DNA of 64,000 nucleotides from CAWJPW01 sp963844845 (GCA_963844845.1 CAWJPW010000008.1:124001-188000); one strand, 5' to 3'. Counted from the first letter of the stretch, positions 1-8,821 are shown. Notes: generated from the letters alone by a model not told the origin. Numbers and translations: made by a program.

Positions 1-1458
1 GGAGCCGCGGCCGATGGCGGAGAGCTCCACCGGCTTCGGGAAGAGGGCCGAGAGGATCGCGGCGAGAGGCGCCACCGCGACGTGCGCGGCCAGCCCGGCC
101 AGGACCGCCGCGATGACGAACGGCAGCCGTGCGGCGGAGTCGACGAGAAGGAGGGCCGCCGCCCCGGCGGTGGTCGCCAGGGCGACCAGCGCGGTGGTCG
201 CCACCAGCTTGGCCGCCAGCAGCGTGCGCGTCGACACCGGCAGTACGCTCTCGAGGAGCTGACCACCGCGGATCACCGCGAACTGGTTGACCGAGAGGAC
301 GGCCACGCTCAGCGGCCCGAACAACGCGAGGAAGACGACGGGCATCGGGCCCAGCGGCACCGGGCTCGCAACCCCGGCGTGCCGGCGGAAGGCGATGGCC
401 ATCAAGGGCATCATGAGCGCGGGCGAGACCACCGCGATCTTGCCCCGCACGGTGCGCAGGTGGGCGCGGGCTTCGGCCGACGCGAGGGCAAGTAGGGGGC
501 TCGCAGCAACGGCGGGCCGCCACCCGATCGCGGCCGCGCCGGCACCGGTGCGGCCGCTCCCTCCCGAGGACGACGAGGTGAGGAGCCGCTCGAGTATCGC
601 CTGCGAGAGCAGGATCAGCGCGCCCGCCGTCACCAGGAGGAAAGCGAGAGCGACTGCGGCGTCGCGGCGGTCATGGGTCGCCGCGCCGGCGAGGGCCGTG
701 CCGTAAAGGCCCGGCGGCGTGTAGCGAACGACAGGAGGAAGGACCAGCGCATCGCCCACCACCGCCCGGGGCGCCGCGGTGCTGGCGGCCGGACGCCCCT
801 CGGGGCCGCGCTGGAGCAGCACCTGGGGCAGCAGGCCCGAGACCGACAGCAGCAGGACGACGACGAGGGTCACCAGCTCGGCGCGGCCCCGCCGGCGCGC
901 GACCAGCTGCATGCCCAGCGCCATCGTGCTGCCCAGGGCGGCCACCGTCGCCAGGAGGAGGATCCCGGCGGCAGCGGCCAGGAGGCCGCCGGTAACGGCG
1001 CCGCCGGCGATCATGCCCAGCGGCAGCAGCACGGTCGCCGGCGCGAAGAGGAGCACGACCGGGTCGAGCACGGAGCGGAGCAGCTCGAGATTGCTGAAGA
1101 CCGTCCTCGGCACCGGCAGGAGACGAAGGAGTGTCGCCGACCCCGACCCCGCCTCACCCATGGAGAGGAGCGGGCGGATCACCACCCACACGGTGGGCAC
1201 GGCCACCATCGCGGTGGCGGCGATGGTGATGCCGACCACCGCGCGGCCGCCGTCCGCCAGCGTCCAGCCGGCCATGGCCCCACCGGCCGCCACAATGAGT
1301 GCCGCGGGCAGCAGGAGCAGCCCGATGAGGACCTTGAGCGCGATCTCGCTGATGCGGGAGGCCCGCTCGACGGCGTCCCGCTTCCCGCTCTCGAGCACGC
1401 GGTTCACCACCAGGCGCCACTGCAGCCAGGCCAGGGTCCGCAGCAGGCGCCAGCTCAC
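1..1458 (-). CDS. ABC-2 type transporter permease, partial (3' end beyond window)
   Basis: The frame stays open from the GTG at 1458 to the left edge (486 codons), so the C-terminus is missing. The product is strongly hydrophobic, with about nine candidate membrane segments separated by short basic loops, as in export-type ABC permeases. Its GTG start overlaps the stop of the ATPase gene by four bases (GTGA), so the two are translationally coupled and almost certainly form one exporter. No periplasmic binding protein is nearby, which also favours export over uptake. The substrate cannot be read from the sequence. The start is chosen from the coupling. Confidence 0.8.
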   Translation of the reverse strand, partial: MSWRLLRTLAWLQWRLVVNRVLESGKRDAVERASRISEIALKVLIGLLLLPAALIVAAGGAMAGWTLADGGRAVVGITIAATAMVAVPTVWVVIRPLLSMGEAGSGSATLLRLLPVPRTVFSNLELLRSVLDPVVLLFAPATVLLPLGMIAGGAVTGGLLAAAAGILLLATVAALGSTMALGMQLVARRRGRAELVTLVVVLLLSVSGLLPQVLLQRGPEGRPAASTAAPRAVVGDALVLPPVVRYTPPGLYGTALAGAATHDRRDAAVALAFLLVTAGALILLSQAILERLLTSSSSGGSGRTGAGAAAIGWRPAVAASPLLALASAEARAHLRTVRGKIAVVSPALMMPLMAIAFRRHAGVASPVPLGPMPVVFLALFGPLSVAVLSVNQFAVIRGGQLLESVLPVSTRTLLAAKLVATTALVALATTAGAAALLLVDSAARLPFVIAAVLAGLAAHVAVAPLAAILSALFPKPVELSAIGRGS

Positions 1459-2207
1459 GCCAGCCACTCCAGGGCGTGGGCGCCCGCCGGAGGCGCGCCC
1501 ACGGCGGCGATGAACGCCTCCTCGAGGGACCGCCCCGCGGTGACCTCGGCGGTGGGGCCCTGGGCGACCAGCCGCCCTTGGTGGATGATCCCCACGTGGT
1601 CGGCGAGGCGTTCGATGATCTCGAGGATGTGCGAGGTCAGGAACACCGTTCCGCCGCGCGCGGCGAAGCGCTGCAGGAGCTCCTTGATCTGGTGCGAGGC
1701 GAGGGGGTCGATCCCCTCGAAGGGCTCGTCGAGGAAGAGCACTCGGGGCGCCGGCAGCAGCGCCACCGCCAACGCGAGCTTCTTGCGCATGCCGTGGGAG
1801 TAGTCGGCCACCAGCTTGCCGGCGGCGTTGGCGAGGCCGAGGAGGGCGAGCAGCTCGCTCCGGCGCTGCTCGGCGACTTCGGAGGGGAGGCCGTGGACAC
1901 GAGCCACGAGGGTCAGCGTCTCGGCCCCGGTGAGGCGCTCGAAGAGTGCCTCGTCCTCGGGGATCACGCCGGCCTGGCGCTTGATATCGAGATCGTGGGA
2001 GCGCGGATCAAGGTCGAGGATGCGGATGCGGCCCTCGTCCTGCCGCAGCAGCCCGGTGAGGCACTTGATGGTCGTGGACTTGCCGGCTCCGTTGGGACCA
2101 AGGAAGCCATAGAAGGCGCCGGCGGGCACCGCCAGGCCAACGTGGTCGACGGCGACCGTGTCACCGAAGCGCTTGGTGAGGTCGGCTGTCTCGATGGCGT
2201 ACTGCAT
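1455..2207 (-). CDS. ABC transporter ATP-binding protein
   Basis: A 250-residue nucleotide-binding subunit that powers the adjacent permease. Walker A (GPNGAGKST) is at residues 37-45, a degenerate signature (YSHGM) at 136-140, and Walker B with catalytic Glu (FLDEP, D160/E161) follows. The NATA/CcmA-like layout, with the GIDPLA stretch after Walker B, is typical of ABC-2 exporters. The start at 2207 gives the usual N-terminus (MQYAIETADLTKRFG); the frame is open further upstream but that extension has no family-like sequence. The gene overlaps the downstream permease by four bases. The exported substrate is unknown. Confidence 0.92.
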   Translation of the reverse strand: MQYAIETADLTKRFGDTVAVDHVGLAVPAGAFYGFLGPNGAGKSTTIKCLTGLLRQDEGRIRILDLDPRSHDLDIKRQAGVIPEDEALFERLTGAETLTLVARVHGLPSEVAEQRRSELLALLGLANAAGKLVADYSHGMRKKLALAVALLPAPRVLFLDEPFEGIDPLASHQIKELLQRFAARGGTVFLTSHILEIIERLADHVGIIHQGRLVAQGPTAEVTAGRSLEEAFIAAVGAPPAGAHALEWLA

Positions 2208-2484
2208 GGCGCGGAATTGTAGCGCCTCCCGGCCGGATGCGGCCCTCCACGGTGCGGCTGTGGGCGCGGTCGCCCCGGTTGGGATCGGGGCGGTGTGGCG
2301 ACGCTCCGCGCCCCCACCGGCCCTGGCGAACCGGGGCGACGCCGGAGGCAGTGCCGGCCGAAGGCTCCAGGGTCGGACGCCGCCGCCGCGGCGACATCCG
2401 CGGCGGCGGCGCCAGGGAGGGGCAGCTCGGGAAACCCCCGTCCCACCATCTCGTACACTCACCCCAGTGAAGGAGGAGGAGATC

Positions 2485-5400
2485 ATGCTCGAACAGGCCC
2501 GGGGTTCGTTCAGGACCGTGGTGTGTCTTGCCGCGGCGGTGGTGTCATTGGCGGCGCTGGCGGCGCCCGCCTCAGCGCAGACGAAGCTGCTGCGCTTCCC
2601 GGACATCAACGGCGACACGGTGGTGTTCTCCTACGGCGGTGACCTCTGGAAGGCGCCGGCGACGGGCGGGACGGCGGTGCGGCTGACGGCCCATCCCGGG
2701 CTCGAGCTGTTCGCCAAGTTCTCCCCGGACGGGAAGTGGCTCGCCTTCACCGGGCAGTACGACGGCGACGAGCAGGTCTACGTGATGCCGTCAGAAGGCG
2801 GCGAGCCGCGCCAGCTCACCTACTACCCGGCGCATGGGCCGCTGGCGCCGCGTTGGGGGTACGACAACCAGGTGTACGGGTGGTCGCCGGACGGCACGCG
2901 GGTGCTGTTCCGCTCCATGCGCGATAACGACGGCGGCCGGGTGGAGTCGGGGCTGTACACGGTGCCGGCGGACGGCGGCCTCCCGGTGAAGCTGCCGATG
3001 CCCACCTCGGGCGCCGGCGACTTCTCGCCGGACGGGACGCGCATGATCTACTCGCCGCTCTTTCGCGACTTCCGCACCTGGAAGCGCTACTCCGGCGGGT
3101 GGGCGCAGGACCTCTACATCTTCGACCTCGCCTCGGCCGCGCTGACGCCGGTGGCGCACTCGGTGCGCACCGAGCGCGACCCCATGTGGATCGGCGGCGC
3201 CATCTACTTCGTCTCGGACCGCGACGGCACCCTCAACCTCTACCGCTACGACGTCGCCTCCCAGAAGGTGGCAGAGCTCACCCACGAGACGGTGTGGGAC
3301 GTGCGCTGGGCGTCCTCGGACAACAGCGCGAGGATCGTCTACGAGCTCGACGGTGAGCTGCACATCTACGACACCGCCTCGGGACAGGCGAGGAAGCTCG
3401 ACATCACCGTCCCCGACGACGGCATCAACCGGCGGCCGGGGCGCTACGCGGTGGCCAAGTTCGTGGAGGACTTCGACCTTTCACCCGAGGGCAAACGCGC
3501 GGTGTTCGTGGCGCGCGGCGACGTGTTCTCCCTGCCCATCGAGAAGGGGCCGACCCGCAACCTCACCGACACCTCGAACGCCCACGACCGCTCGGCGGTG
3601 TGGTCGCCGGACGGGAAGACCATCGCCTTCATCTCCGACCTGTCGGGCGAGGACAACGTCTACCTTGTGGCCCAGGACGGCTCGGGCGAGCCCGAGGCCC
3701 TCACCTCCGGCAACGTGGGCCAGCTCGGCGGCCTGCACTTCTCGCCGGACGGCTCGCGCCTGGCATTCTCGGACTGCGATGGGAAGACCTGGGCCCTCAC
3801 GGTGGCCTCGAGGAAGCTCGTGGAGGTGGCGGACGACGAGTACGGCCGCGCCGGCGGCTCCGCGTGGTCGCCGGACGGGCAGTGGCTGGCCTACACGCTG
3901 AACAACTGGAACGGCTACAGCTCGCTGTACCTGTACAACGCCGACGACGAGCGGTCGCACCGGGTCACCGACGAGACGTTCGACGTCGGCGCACCGGTCT
4001 GGGACCCCGCCGGAAACTACCTCTACTACCTGTCGGACCGCGAGTTCGCGCCGCAGATCTCCACCGTGGAGTGGAACTTCGCCGGCAACCGCACCACCGG
4101 GATCTTCGCCATGGCCCTGCGCAAGGACGTCAAGAACCCGTTTGCGCCGGAGTCCGACGAGGTCACCCTGGAGGAGAAGAAGGGCGACGCCGCGGCGAAG
4201 GACGACGGCAAGAAGGAGAAGAAGGGCAAGGGCGGGGAGAAGAAGGAGGCGCCCAAGCCGGTGACGATCGACCTCGAGGGACTCGCCGGTCGGGCAACGC
4301 GGGTGCCGGTGGAGGCCGACAACATCACCGGGCTCGCCGCCACCGACGGCTTCCTCCTCTACTCGACGCGGGGCGCACCGTTCTACGGCCGCGAGTCGTA
4401 CGCGCGACCGGTGCTGCACGTCTTCGACATGAAGAAGCGCGAGGCCTCCGACCTCGCCCAGGGCGTGGGCGGCTGGGCGGTATCGGCCGACGGCGCCAAG
4501 GTGCTCGTGCAGCAGGCCGGCTCCTACACGCTCCTTGACGCAAAGCCCACGGCGAGCGACGGCAAGAGCGTCTCCACCGCCGGCATGTACGTCGACCGCG
4601 TGCCGGCCCAGGAGTACGCGGAGATGTTCGACGAGGTCTGGCGCAAGTACCGCGACTTCTTTTACGTCCGCAACATGCACGGCTACGACTGGAAGGCCAT
4701 CGGCGACCGCTACCGCACGCTGCTGCCGTACGTGGCGCACCGCTCCGATCTCAACTACGTGCTCGGTGAGATGGTGGCGGAGCTCAGCATCGGCCACGCC
4801 TACATCCAGGGCGGCGACTTCGAGCTGCCCGAGCGGCCCAGGGTGGGGCTGCCGGGGGCGCGCTTCGAGCTCGACCAGAAGGCGGGGCGCTACCGCATCG
4901 CCACGATCTTCGCCGGCGAGAACGAGGAGCCGAAGTACCGCGCGCCGCTCACCGAGGTGGGGGTGGATGCACACGGAGGCGACTACGTGCTGGCCGTCGA
5001 CGGGGAGGACCTCGAGGGCTCCGACAACCCCTACCGCCTGCTGCGCTACAAGACCGACCCGGTGACGCTGACGCTCTCGTCGACACCATCCGGCGACCAG
5101 GCGCGGAAGGTGACATACACGCCGATCTTCAACGAGTCGAGCCTCCTCTACCTCGACTGGACGACCCACAACCGCGAGATGGTCGCCGAGGCGACCGACG
5201 GGCGGGTGGGCTACATCCACATTCCCGACATGGGGGCCGACGGAGCGTACGAGTTCATCAAGTGGTGGTACCCACAGATCCGCAGGCCGGGGATGATCGT
5301 CGACGTGCGCGCCAACGGCGGCGGCAACATCTCGCAGTGGATCATCGAGCGGCTCGCCAACCCCCTGCTGGGGACACGCTTCGGACACTTCTCCGACCAC

Positions 5401-5808
5401 CCGAGCACCTACCCCTACGCGGCGTTCTACGGGCACCAGGTGTGCCTGATCTCGGAGACCTCGGCGTCGGACGGCGACATCTTCCCGGCGCGCTTCAGGA
5501 AGGCGGGGCTCGGACCGCTCATCGGCAAGCGCACCTGGGGCGGTGTCACCGGGATCAGCGGCGTCGGCGCGCTGCTCGACGGCGGGGTGGCGTTCGTGCC
5601 CCTCCAGGGGACCAACGACGTGGACGGGAGCTGGATCATCGAGGGGCACGGGGTAGACCCGGACATCGAGGTGGAGAACGACCCCGCCGCGGTGATCGCC
5701 GGGCACGACCCACAGCTCGAGCGCGGCATCGCGGAGGTTCTCAAGGCGATGGAGAAGAACCCGAAGCACCTGCCGACGCGGCCGGCCGACCCGGTAAAGA
5801 CCGAGTGA
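2485..5808 (+). CDS. Secreted Tricorn-type S41 protease
   Basis: 1107 residues with an N-terminal signal peptide ending near ASAQ. The N-terminal half holds WD40-like/PD40 repeats (many SPDGxxLAF-type blades) forming the two propellers of Tricorn. The C-terminal half has the C1 domain, a PDZ-like segment and the C2 peptidase core. By alignment to Tricorn the catalytic residues are His732 (NMHGYDW), Ser995 (SASDGDIF) and Glu1053 (IIEGHGVDPD). Tricorn enzymes degrade oligopeptides; the signal peptide places this one in the periplasm. A Lys/Glu/Ala-rich low-complexity insert sits at about residues 562-595. The start follows a strong purine-rich ribosome site (aggaggaggag, 2471-2481). A 12-bp terminator hairpin follows. 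Confidence 0.93.
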   Translation: MLEQARGSFRTVVCLAAAVVSLAALAAPASAQTKLLRFPDINGDTVVFSYGGDLWKAPATGGTAVRLTAHPGLELFAKFSPDGKWLAFTGQYDGDEQVYVMPSEGGEPRQLTYYPAHGPLAPRWGYDNQVYGWSPDGTRVLFRSMRDNDGGRVESGLYTVPADGGLPVKLPMPTSGAGDFSPDGTRMIYSPLFRDFRTWKRYSGGWAQDLYIFDLASAALTPVAHSVRTERDPMWIGGAIYFVSDRDGTLNLYRYDVASQKVAELTHETVWDVRWASSDNSARIVYELDGELHIYDTASGQARKLDITVPDDGINRRPGRYAVAKFVEDFDLSPEGKRAVFVARGDVFSLPIEKGPTRNLTDTSNAHDRSAVWSPDGKTIAFISDLSGEDNVYLVAQDGSGEPEALTSGNVGQLGGLHFSPDGSRLAFSDCDGKTWALTVASRKLVEVADDEYGRAGGSAWSPDGQWLAYTLNNWNGYSSLYLYNADDERSHRVTDETFDVGAPVWDPAGNYLYYLSDREFAPQISTVEWNFAGNRTTGIFAMALRKDVKNPFAPESDEVTLEEKKGDAAAKDDGKKEKKGKGGEKKEAPKPVTIDLEGLAGRATRVPVEADNITGLAATDGFLLYSTRGAPFYGRESYARPVLHVFDMKKREASDLAQGVGGWAVSADGAKVLVQQAGSYTLLDAKPTASDGKSVSTAGMYVDRVPAQEYAEMFDEVWRKYRDFFYVRNMHGYDWKAIGDRYRTLLPYVAHRSDLNYVLGEMVAELSIGHAYIQGGDFELPERPRVGLPGARFELDQKAGRYRIATIFAGENEEPKYRAPLTEVGVDAHGGDYVLAVDGEDLEGSDNPYRLLRYKTDPVTLTLSSTPSGDQARKVTYTPIFNESSLLYLDWTTHNREMVAEATDGRVGYIHIPDMGADGAYEFIKWWYPQIRRPGMIVDVRANGGGNISQWIIERLANPLLGTRFGHFSDHPSTYPYAAFYGHQVCLISETSASDGDIFPARFRKAGLGPLIGKRTWGGVTGISGVGALLDGGVAFVPLQGTNDVDGSWIIEGHGVDPDIEVENDPAAVIAGHDPQLERGIAEVLKAMEKNPKHLPTRPADPVKTE

Positions 5809-5844
5809 GGTGAGACCAGGGCCCGCGGGCCCCGACGTGGAGCG

Positions 5845-5872
5845 AGAGGGCACGCCTGCGGGCGTGCCCTCT
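5845..5872 (+). terminator. Hairpin terminator after the Tricorn gene
   Basis: A perfect 12-bp inverted repeat, AGAGGGCACGCC/GGCGTGCCCTCT, with loop TGCG lies 36 bases after the stop codon. It is followed by TCGGTTCG rather than a clean T-run, so it may act as an imperfect intrinsic terminator or an mRNA-stabilising 3' hairpin. The stretch from here to about 6150 is GC-rich with no convincing gene. Confidence 0.6.
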
Positions 5873-6172
5873 TCGGTTCGGGGGCGGCGTCCGAGGCCGG
5901 GGTCGGGACCGCGGCCTGGGCTGGGGTGGCGTCCGGGGCCGGGAGCAGGGACCGGGGCGGCCCGGCCGGTCTGTCACACCCCCGGAGGCGCTCCCATGCC
6001 CGTGCAGGCGCACGACCTTCCTTCGCGCGCCACGCCGCGCACGTCGCTCATGATGAACGGCAGGCCACCCGTGCTGCGGCGGGTGGAAACCATCCCGGCG
6101 GCCGGACCGCAGCCACGCTCTTGAATCTTTTCGAGAACGGTAAGAGGATTCATGACAGTCACAAGGAGAGCA

Positions 6173-6430
6173 ATGAACGAAGACGCTTCCCGAAGCCCGC
6201 TCGCCGCGGCTCCAGGCATCGCCGTCACGCGCCACCGCTGGTTGGCCGCCCTCCTCGCGGCCGCCGTTCCGGCCATGGTGTGGGCTGCCCCCCCGATTCC
6301 GCTCCTCGTGGACAGCTTCGAGTGCGGCGCCGCCACCCGCTGGAGCGTGAGCGTCGGCCTCACCGGCTCCCCCGCCGCACCGCCCACGGGCGTCATGGCG
6401 CCCACGGTCCCCCGCACGTCCTGCACATGG
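6173..6430 (+). pseudogene. Small secreted protein with the D-x-F-E motif, probably truncated
   Basis: ATG at 6173 follows aaggag at 6163-6168. The product starts with a basic region and a hydrophobic signal segment (WLAALLAAAVPAMVWA), then carries DSFECGAATRWS with D47, the same 12-residue motif found at the C-termini of four other proteins in this window. After about residue 85 the frame looks non-coding: it stays open to 6868 but there it overlaps the convincing gene at 6561 in another frame. The gene is therefore probably frame-broken or truncated. Function unknown. Confidence 0.4.
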
Positions 6431-6560
6431 ACAGCACGGATAATTGCCCGGGTCCAACGTCGGACCAGCGGCCTACGGCATCGCGGCGTCTTTGCACCGG
6501 GGTCTGGAATGTGCGAAGCTCGTATGAAGACTCAGGCACAAGTCGCCAGGGGAGGTGTTC

Positions 6561-7601
6561 ATGAACCGGAAACCCCTGTCGGTCGTGAGGGCCGTAGTGG
6601 TCACGCTGGTCGCGGGGTTCGGAGGAGCGCCAGTGCTGGCCCAGTCGCCGCTTCCCCAGGTCCCGGCCGACTCGGTGTGGCGCCAGGACGTCTCGCAGGC
6701 GCTGCCGCCCGCCGACTCCCAGGCGATCATCGGCTGGTTGGCGAATCAGGGCGGCTGGGGCAGCGGCACGATGCGCATCGACTTCAGCATGGAGGTACTG
6801 CACGCCGACGGCTCGACCCCACGGCTCGCCTTCGCTCCCACCGGCGACTTCTTCGCCCCGGACTGTGACGACGTCCCGGTCCCGGTACCGGTGGGCGGCG
6901 CCCTCGAAGGCGAGAGCGGCTACGAGTGCACCGCCGACGGCGACTGCCACCTGCTCGTGGTCGACGACCCCGGCCGGCGGCTGTACGAGATGTGGCGAGC
7001 GAACATCGTCGACTCGACGTTCACCGGCGGCTGCCTCGCGGTATGGGAGCTGGGCTTCCCCTACGGCCCCGAGGGCCGCGGCGAGCAGTGCACCTCGGCG
7101 GACGCGGCGGGATTCCCCATCGCGCCGCTGCTCTTCGGGCCCGACGAGGTGCAGGCCGGCGTGATCGATCACGCGATCAGGTTCATCCTGCCCAACCCGA
7201 GGATCCGTGCAGGGGTGTACGTGAAGCCGGCCACCCACGCCGGTTCACCCTCGGGTCCGGTCGCCGCGGTCCCCTACGGCGCCCGGCTCCGGCTCAAGGC
7301 GTCGTACAACCTCAGCGACATCACCAACGTCAACGCCCGCGTCATCGCCCAGGCGATGCAGACCTACGGCATCGTGCTCGCGGACGGCGGTACCATCGCG
7401 CTCACCGCCCAGAGCGACCGCTTCACGACCGCCAAGTGGGCAACCCTCGGCATCGACGGCTACTCCTTGAGCGACCTCGACGTGACGGACTTCGAGGTCG
7501 TGGACACCGGCGAGCCGATCATGCTCGACTACAACTGCGTCAGGGTTCACCCGGTGTTCCGGGACGGGTTCGAGCTCGGCGACGTGAGCCGCTGGCAGTA
7601 A
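6561..7601 (+). CDS. Conserved secreted protein of unknown function, D-G-F-E tail
   Basis: 346 residues with a signal peptide ending near VLAQ. The start at 6561 sits six bases after ggggagg; a GTG two codons upstream is less well placed. The body has a Cys-containing stretch (YECTADGDCHLLVV), a YEMWRAN segment and a long C-terminal region (IRFILPNPRIRAGVYV, LTAQSDRFTTAKW). It reads like a family of extracellular hypothetical proteins I have seen in diverse bacteria, but I cannot assign a reaction. The last 12 residues are exactly DGFELGDVSRWQ, immediately before the stop, the clearest instance of the shared tail motif. Confidence 0.8.
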   Translation: MNRKPLSVVRAVVVTLVAGFGGAPVLAQSPLPQVPADSVWRQDVSQALPPADSQAIIGWLANQGGWGSGTMRIDFSMEVLHADGSTPRLAFAPTGDFFAPDCDDVPVPVPVGGALEGESGYECTADGDCHLLVVDDPGRRLYEMWRANIVDSTFTGGCLAVWELGFPYGPEGRGEQCTSADAAGFPIAPLLFGPDEVQAGVIDHAIRFILPNPRIRAGVYVKPATHAGSPSGPVAAVPYGARLRLKASYNLSDITNVNARVIAQAMQTYGIVLADGGTIALTAQSDRFTTAKWATLGIDGYSLSDLDVTDFEVVDTGEPIMLDYNCVRVHPVFRDGFELGDVSRWQ

Positions 7602-7736
7602 CGGCCGCGCTTGGTGGCGATGCTCTTCGCGGCCGGCCCGGCCGAGAGCCAGGTGACCTCAACGGGTGCATGGCATGACGAAGTAATGAGGTGTGGATGC
7701 CGTGCCACCCGCTCGCTGGAAAAATGACAAGCACAC

Positions 7737-7757
7737 TTGACATCACGCCACGCGTGA
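7737..7757 (+). promoter_or_regulatory. TTGACA box with overlapping inverted repeat upstream of the XRE operon
   Basis: A perfect TTGACA (7737-7742) is followed directly by TCACG-n5-CGTGA (7743-7757), which contains the palindrome CACGCGTG. The dyad lies where RNA polymerase would bind and 31 bases upstream of the XRE start, so it is a reasonable autoregulatory operator. No good -10 hexamer is seen at standard spacing, which lowers confidence in the promoter itself. Confidence 0.4.
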
Positions 7758-7787
7758 CCCATCGTGGGTATGGAAAGCGAGCTTGAC

Positions 7788-8000
7788 ATGTCACCCGAGG
7801 TCCACAACCGAGTCAAGGAGCTCCGCAACCAGCGGGGCTGGACCCAGCAGGAGCTGGCGGAGGCAGTCGGCGTCTCGCGCCAGAGCGTCAACTCCATCGA
7901 GCGCAACCGCTACGTCCCGAGCCTGCCGCTGGCCCTCACCTTCGCTCGGGTCTTCGGGACGCCCACCGACGAGATCTTCTCGCTGGAGGAACGAACATGA
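7788..8000 (+). CDS. XRE-family small transcriptional regulator
   Basis: A 70-residue protein that is essentially one Cro/CI helix-turn-helix (RVKELRNQRGWTQQELAEAV, then GVSRQSVNSIERNRYVPS). Proteins of this size usually regulate their own operon with small membrane proteins. ATG 7788 gives the usual N-terminus; an in-frame GTG at 7764 or ATG at 7770 would add up to eight residues. Its stop overlaps the next start by four bases (ATGA), so it heads a three-gene operon with two small membrane proteins. Confidence 0.85.
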   Translation: MSPEVHNRVKELRNQRGWTQQELAEAVGVSRQSVNSIERNRYVPSLPLALTFARVFGTPTDEIFSLEERT

Positions 8001-8218
8001 GCTTCCGCCTGCCATTCGTGCGCCTCGACGAGCGCTTCCTCGTGCACCGGCTCCGCTCCACCAGCCTCGCCGGCGTCCTCGGTGGCCTCACGGCGATCTG
8101 CCTCTTCGCCTGGCGCTTCTACGTCGACCACGTCTGGAGCTGGGACCTCTTCGCCGTCGCCGTCACCATCGTGGGCGTCAAACTGGCGGCCATGGCCTGG
8201 TACCGGCTCACCGACTGA
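7997..8218 (+). CDS. Small integral membrane protein of the XRE operon
   Basis: 73 residues with two hydrophobic segments (about 25-43 and 48-66) and a short basic N-terminus. It overlaps the XRE stop by four bases, indicating coupled translation. Proteins of this kind next to XRE regulators are usually uncharacterised; the arrangement suggests a membrane partner or a simple stress or permeability function, but that is inference only. Confidence 0.75.
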   Translation: MSFRLPFVRLDERFLVHRLRSTSLAGVLGGLTAICLFAWRFYVDHVWSWDLFAVAVTIVGVKLAAMAWYRLTD

Positions 8219-8236
8219 CACCGCAGGGAGATCGTA

Positions 8237-8455
8237 ATGCTGCTCGGGAATCGCCACCTCAAAGCCACCACAATCATCGCCGTGGGCGAGCTCTCACTCG
8301 TCGCCGCGCTCGTCGGCGCGCGCTTCGTCCATCCGCCAACCGACTTCTGGCAGGGTTTCGTCGCCGGCGTGTGCGGCGCCCTCCTCGGTGTGTCGATCGT
8401 CTTCAACCTGTACGGGCTCGTGCGGGTCGGGCGCGGGGCGCTGCGGGGAGACTGA
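8237..8455 (+). CDS. Second small membrane protein of the XRE operon
   Basis: 72 residues with two predicted membrane helices (about 10-27 and 36-60), a basic C-terminus and cagggag as ribosome site just upstream. It begins 18 bases after the previous gene and is the last gene of the XRE operon. The last codons and stop lie inside a 14-base sequence (GGGGAGACTGATCG) that is repeated exactly at 8651. Confidence 0.72.
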   Translation: MLLGNRHLKATTIIAVGELSLVAALVGARFVHPPTDFWQGFVAGVCGALLGVSIVFNLYGLVRVGRGALRGD

Positions 8456-8688
8456 TCGGCGCGCCTGACCCTCACTGCCACAGGTCGGTGTTGAGCGAGC
8501 GCCGCCGCTCTCGCAGGACATCAACTTTGCGAGCTGCGCCAGCTTCTTCCCGTTTTCCAGCCCCGCGTTCGACGCGACGTTCGCGAGCCAACTGCGCGCT
8601 TGGCACACGAGCCAGCCGTCGCCCATAACCGGCACCTGTGCCGGGGTCAAGGGGAGACTGATCGAGCGCCTCACCTCGGCCGCCACAG
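8445..8688 (+). repeat. Direct repeats flanking a secreted-gene fragment
   Basis: GGGGAGACTGATCG occurs at 8445-8458 and again at 8651-8664. Weaker similarity continues for about 25 more bases in both copies, ending at GCCACAG (to about 8482 and 8688). The repeats bracket a short piece of a secreted-protein family. This suggests a duplication of the operon's 3' end, or insertion of the fragment with target duplication. No transposase is present. Confidence 0.55.
8505..8652 (+). pseudogene. Fragment of the 'SQDINF' secreted family
   Basis: About 45 codons reading QDINFASCASFFPFSS and onward to PITGTCAGV match the middle of the secreted protein encoded at 10983 and of the cytosine-depleted copy at 9.8-10.8 kb. 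No start, signal peptide or C-terminal part is present. It is the best available reference for what the cytosine-depleted copy looked like before its change. The remaining sequence up to about 8800 shows nothing convincing. Confidence 0.6.
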
Positions 8689-8808
8689 CACGTGCTGATC
8701 GAGCGGCGCGCACTGCATGGTCATCGGTGCGCGGTACGACATTGAGCGGCAATGCCGTTCCCACGCAGGCAGCTCCGCCCCCGGTGCGCCGCGGCCGCCG
8801 GGCGGTGC

Positions 8809-8814
8809 GACAAT
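8809..8814 (+). promoter_or_regulatory. -10-like GACAAT close to a start codon
   Basis: GCGACAATCG occurs seven bases before the ATG at 8822. The same string precedes the starts at 35676 and 38027. The distance fits a transcript starting at or next to the ATG (leaderless type). No -35 element is evident. Confidence 0.35.
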
Positions 8815-8821
8815 CGCTGAC

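Noticed and set aside
1476..2222. Plus-strand 248-codon frame opposite the ABC ATPase
   Set aside because: Shadow of a clear ATP-binding protein with Walker motifs on the minus strand.
3481..5853. A 790-codon open frame on the minus strand opposite the Tricorn gene
   Set aside because: High-GC shadow frame: Val/Arg/Gly/His-rich, no domain, and the + strand protein is complete with catalytic residues.
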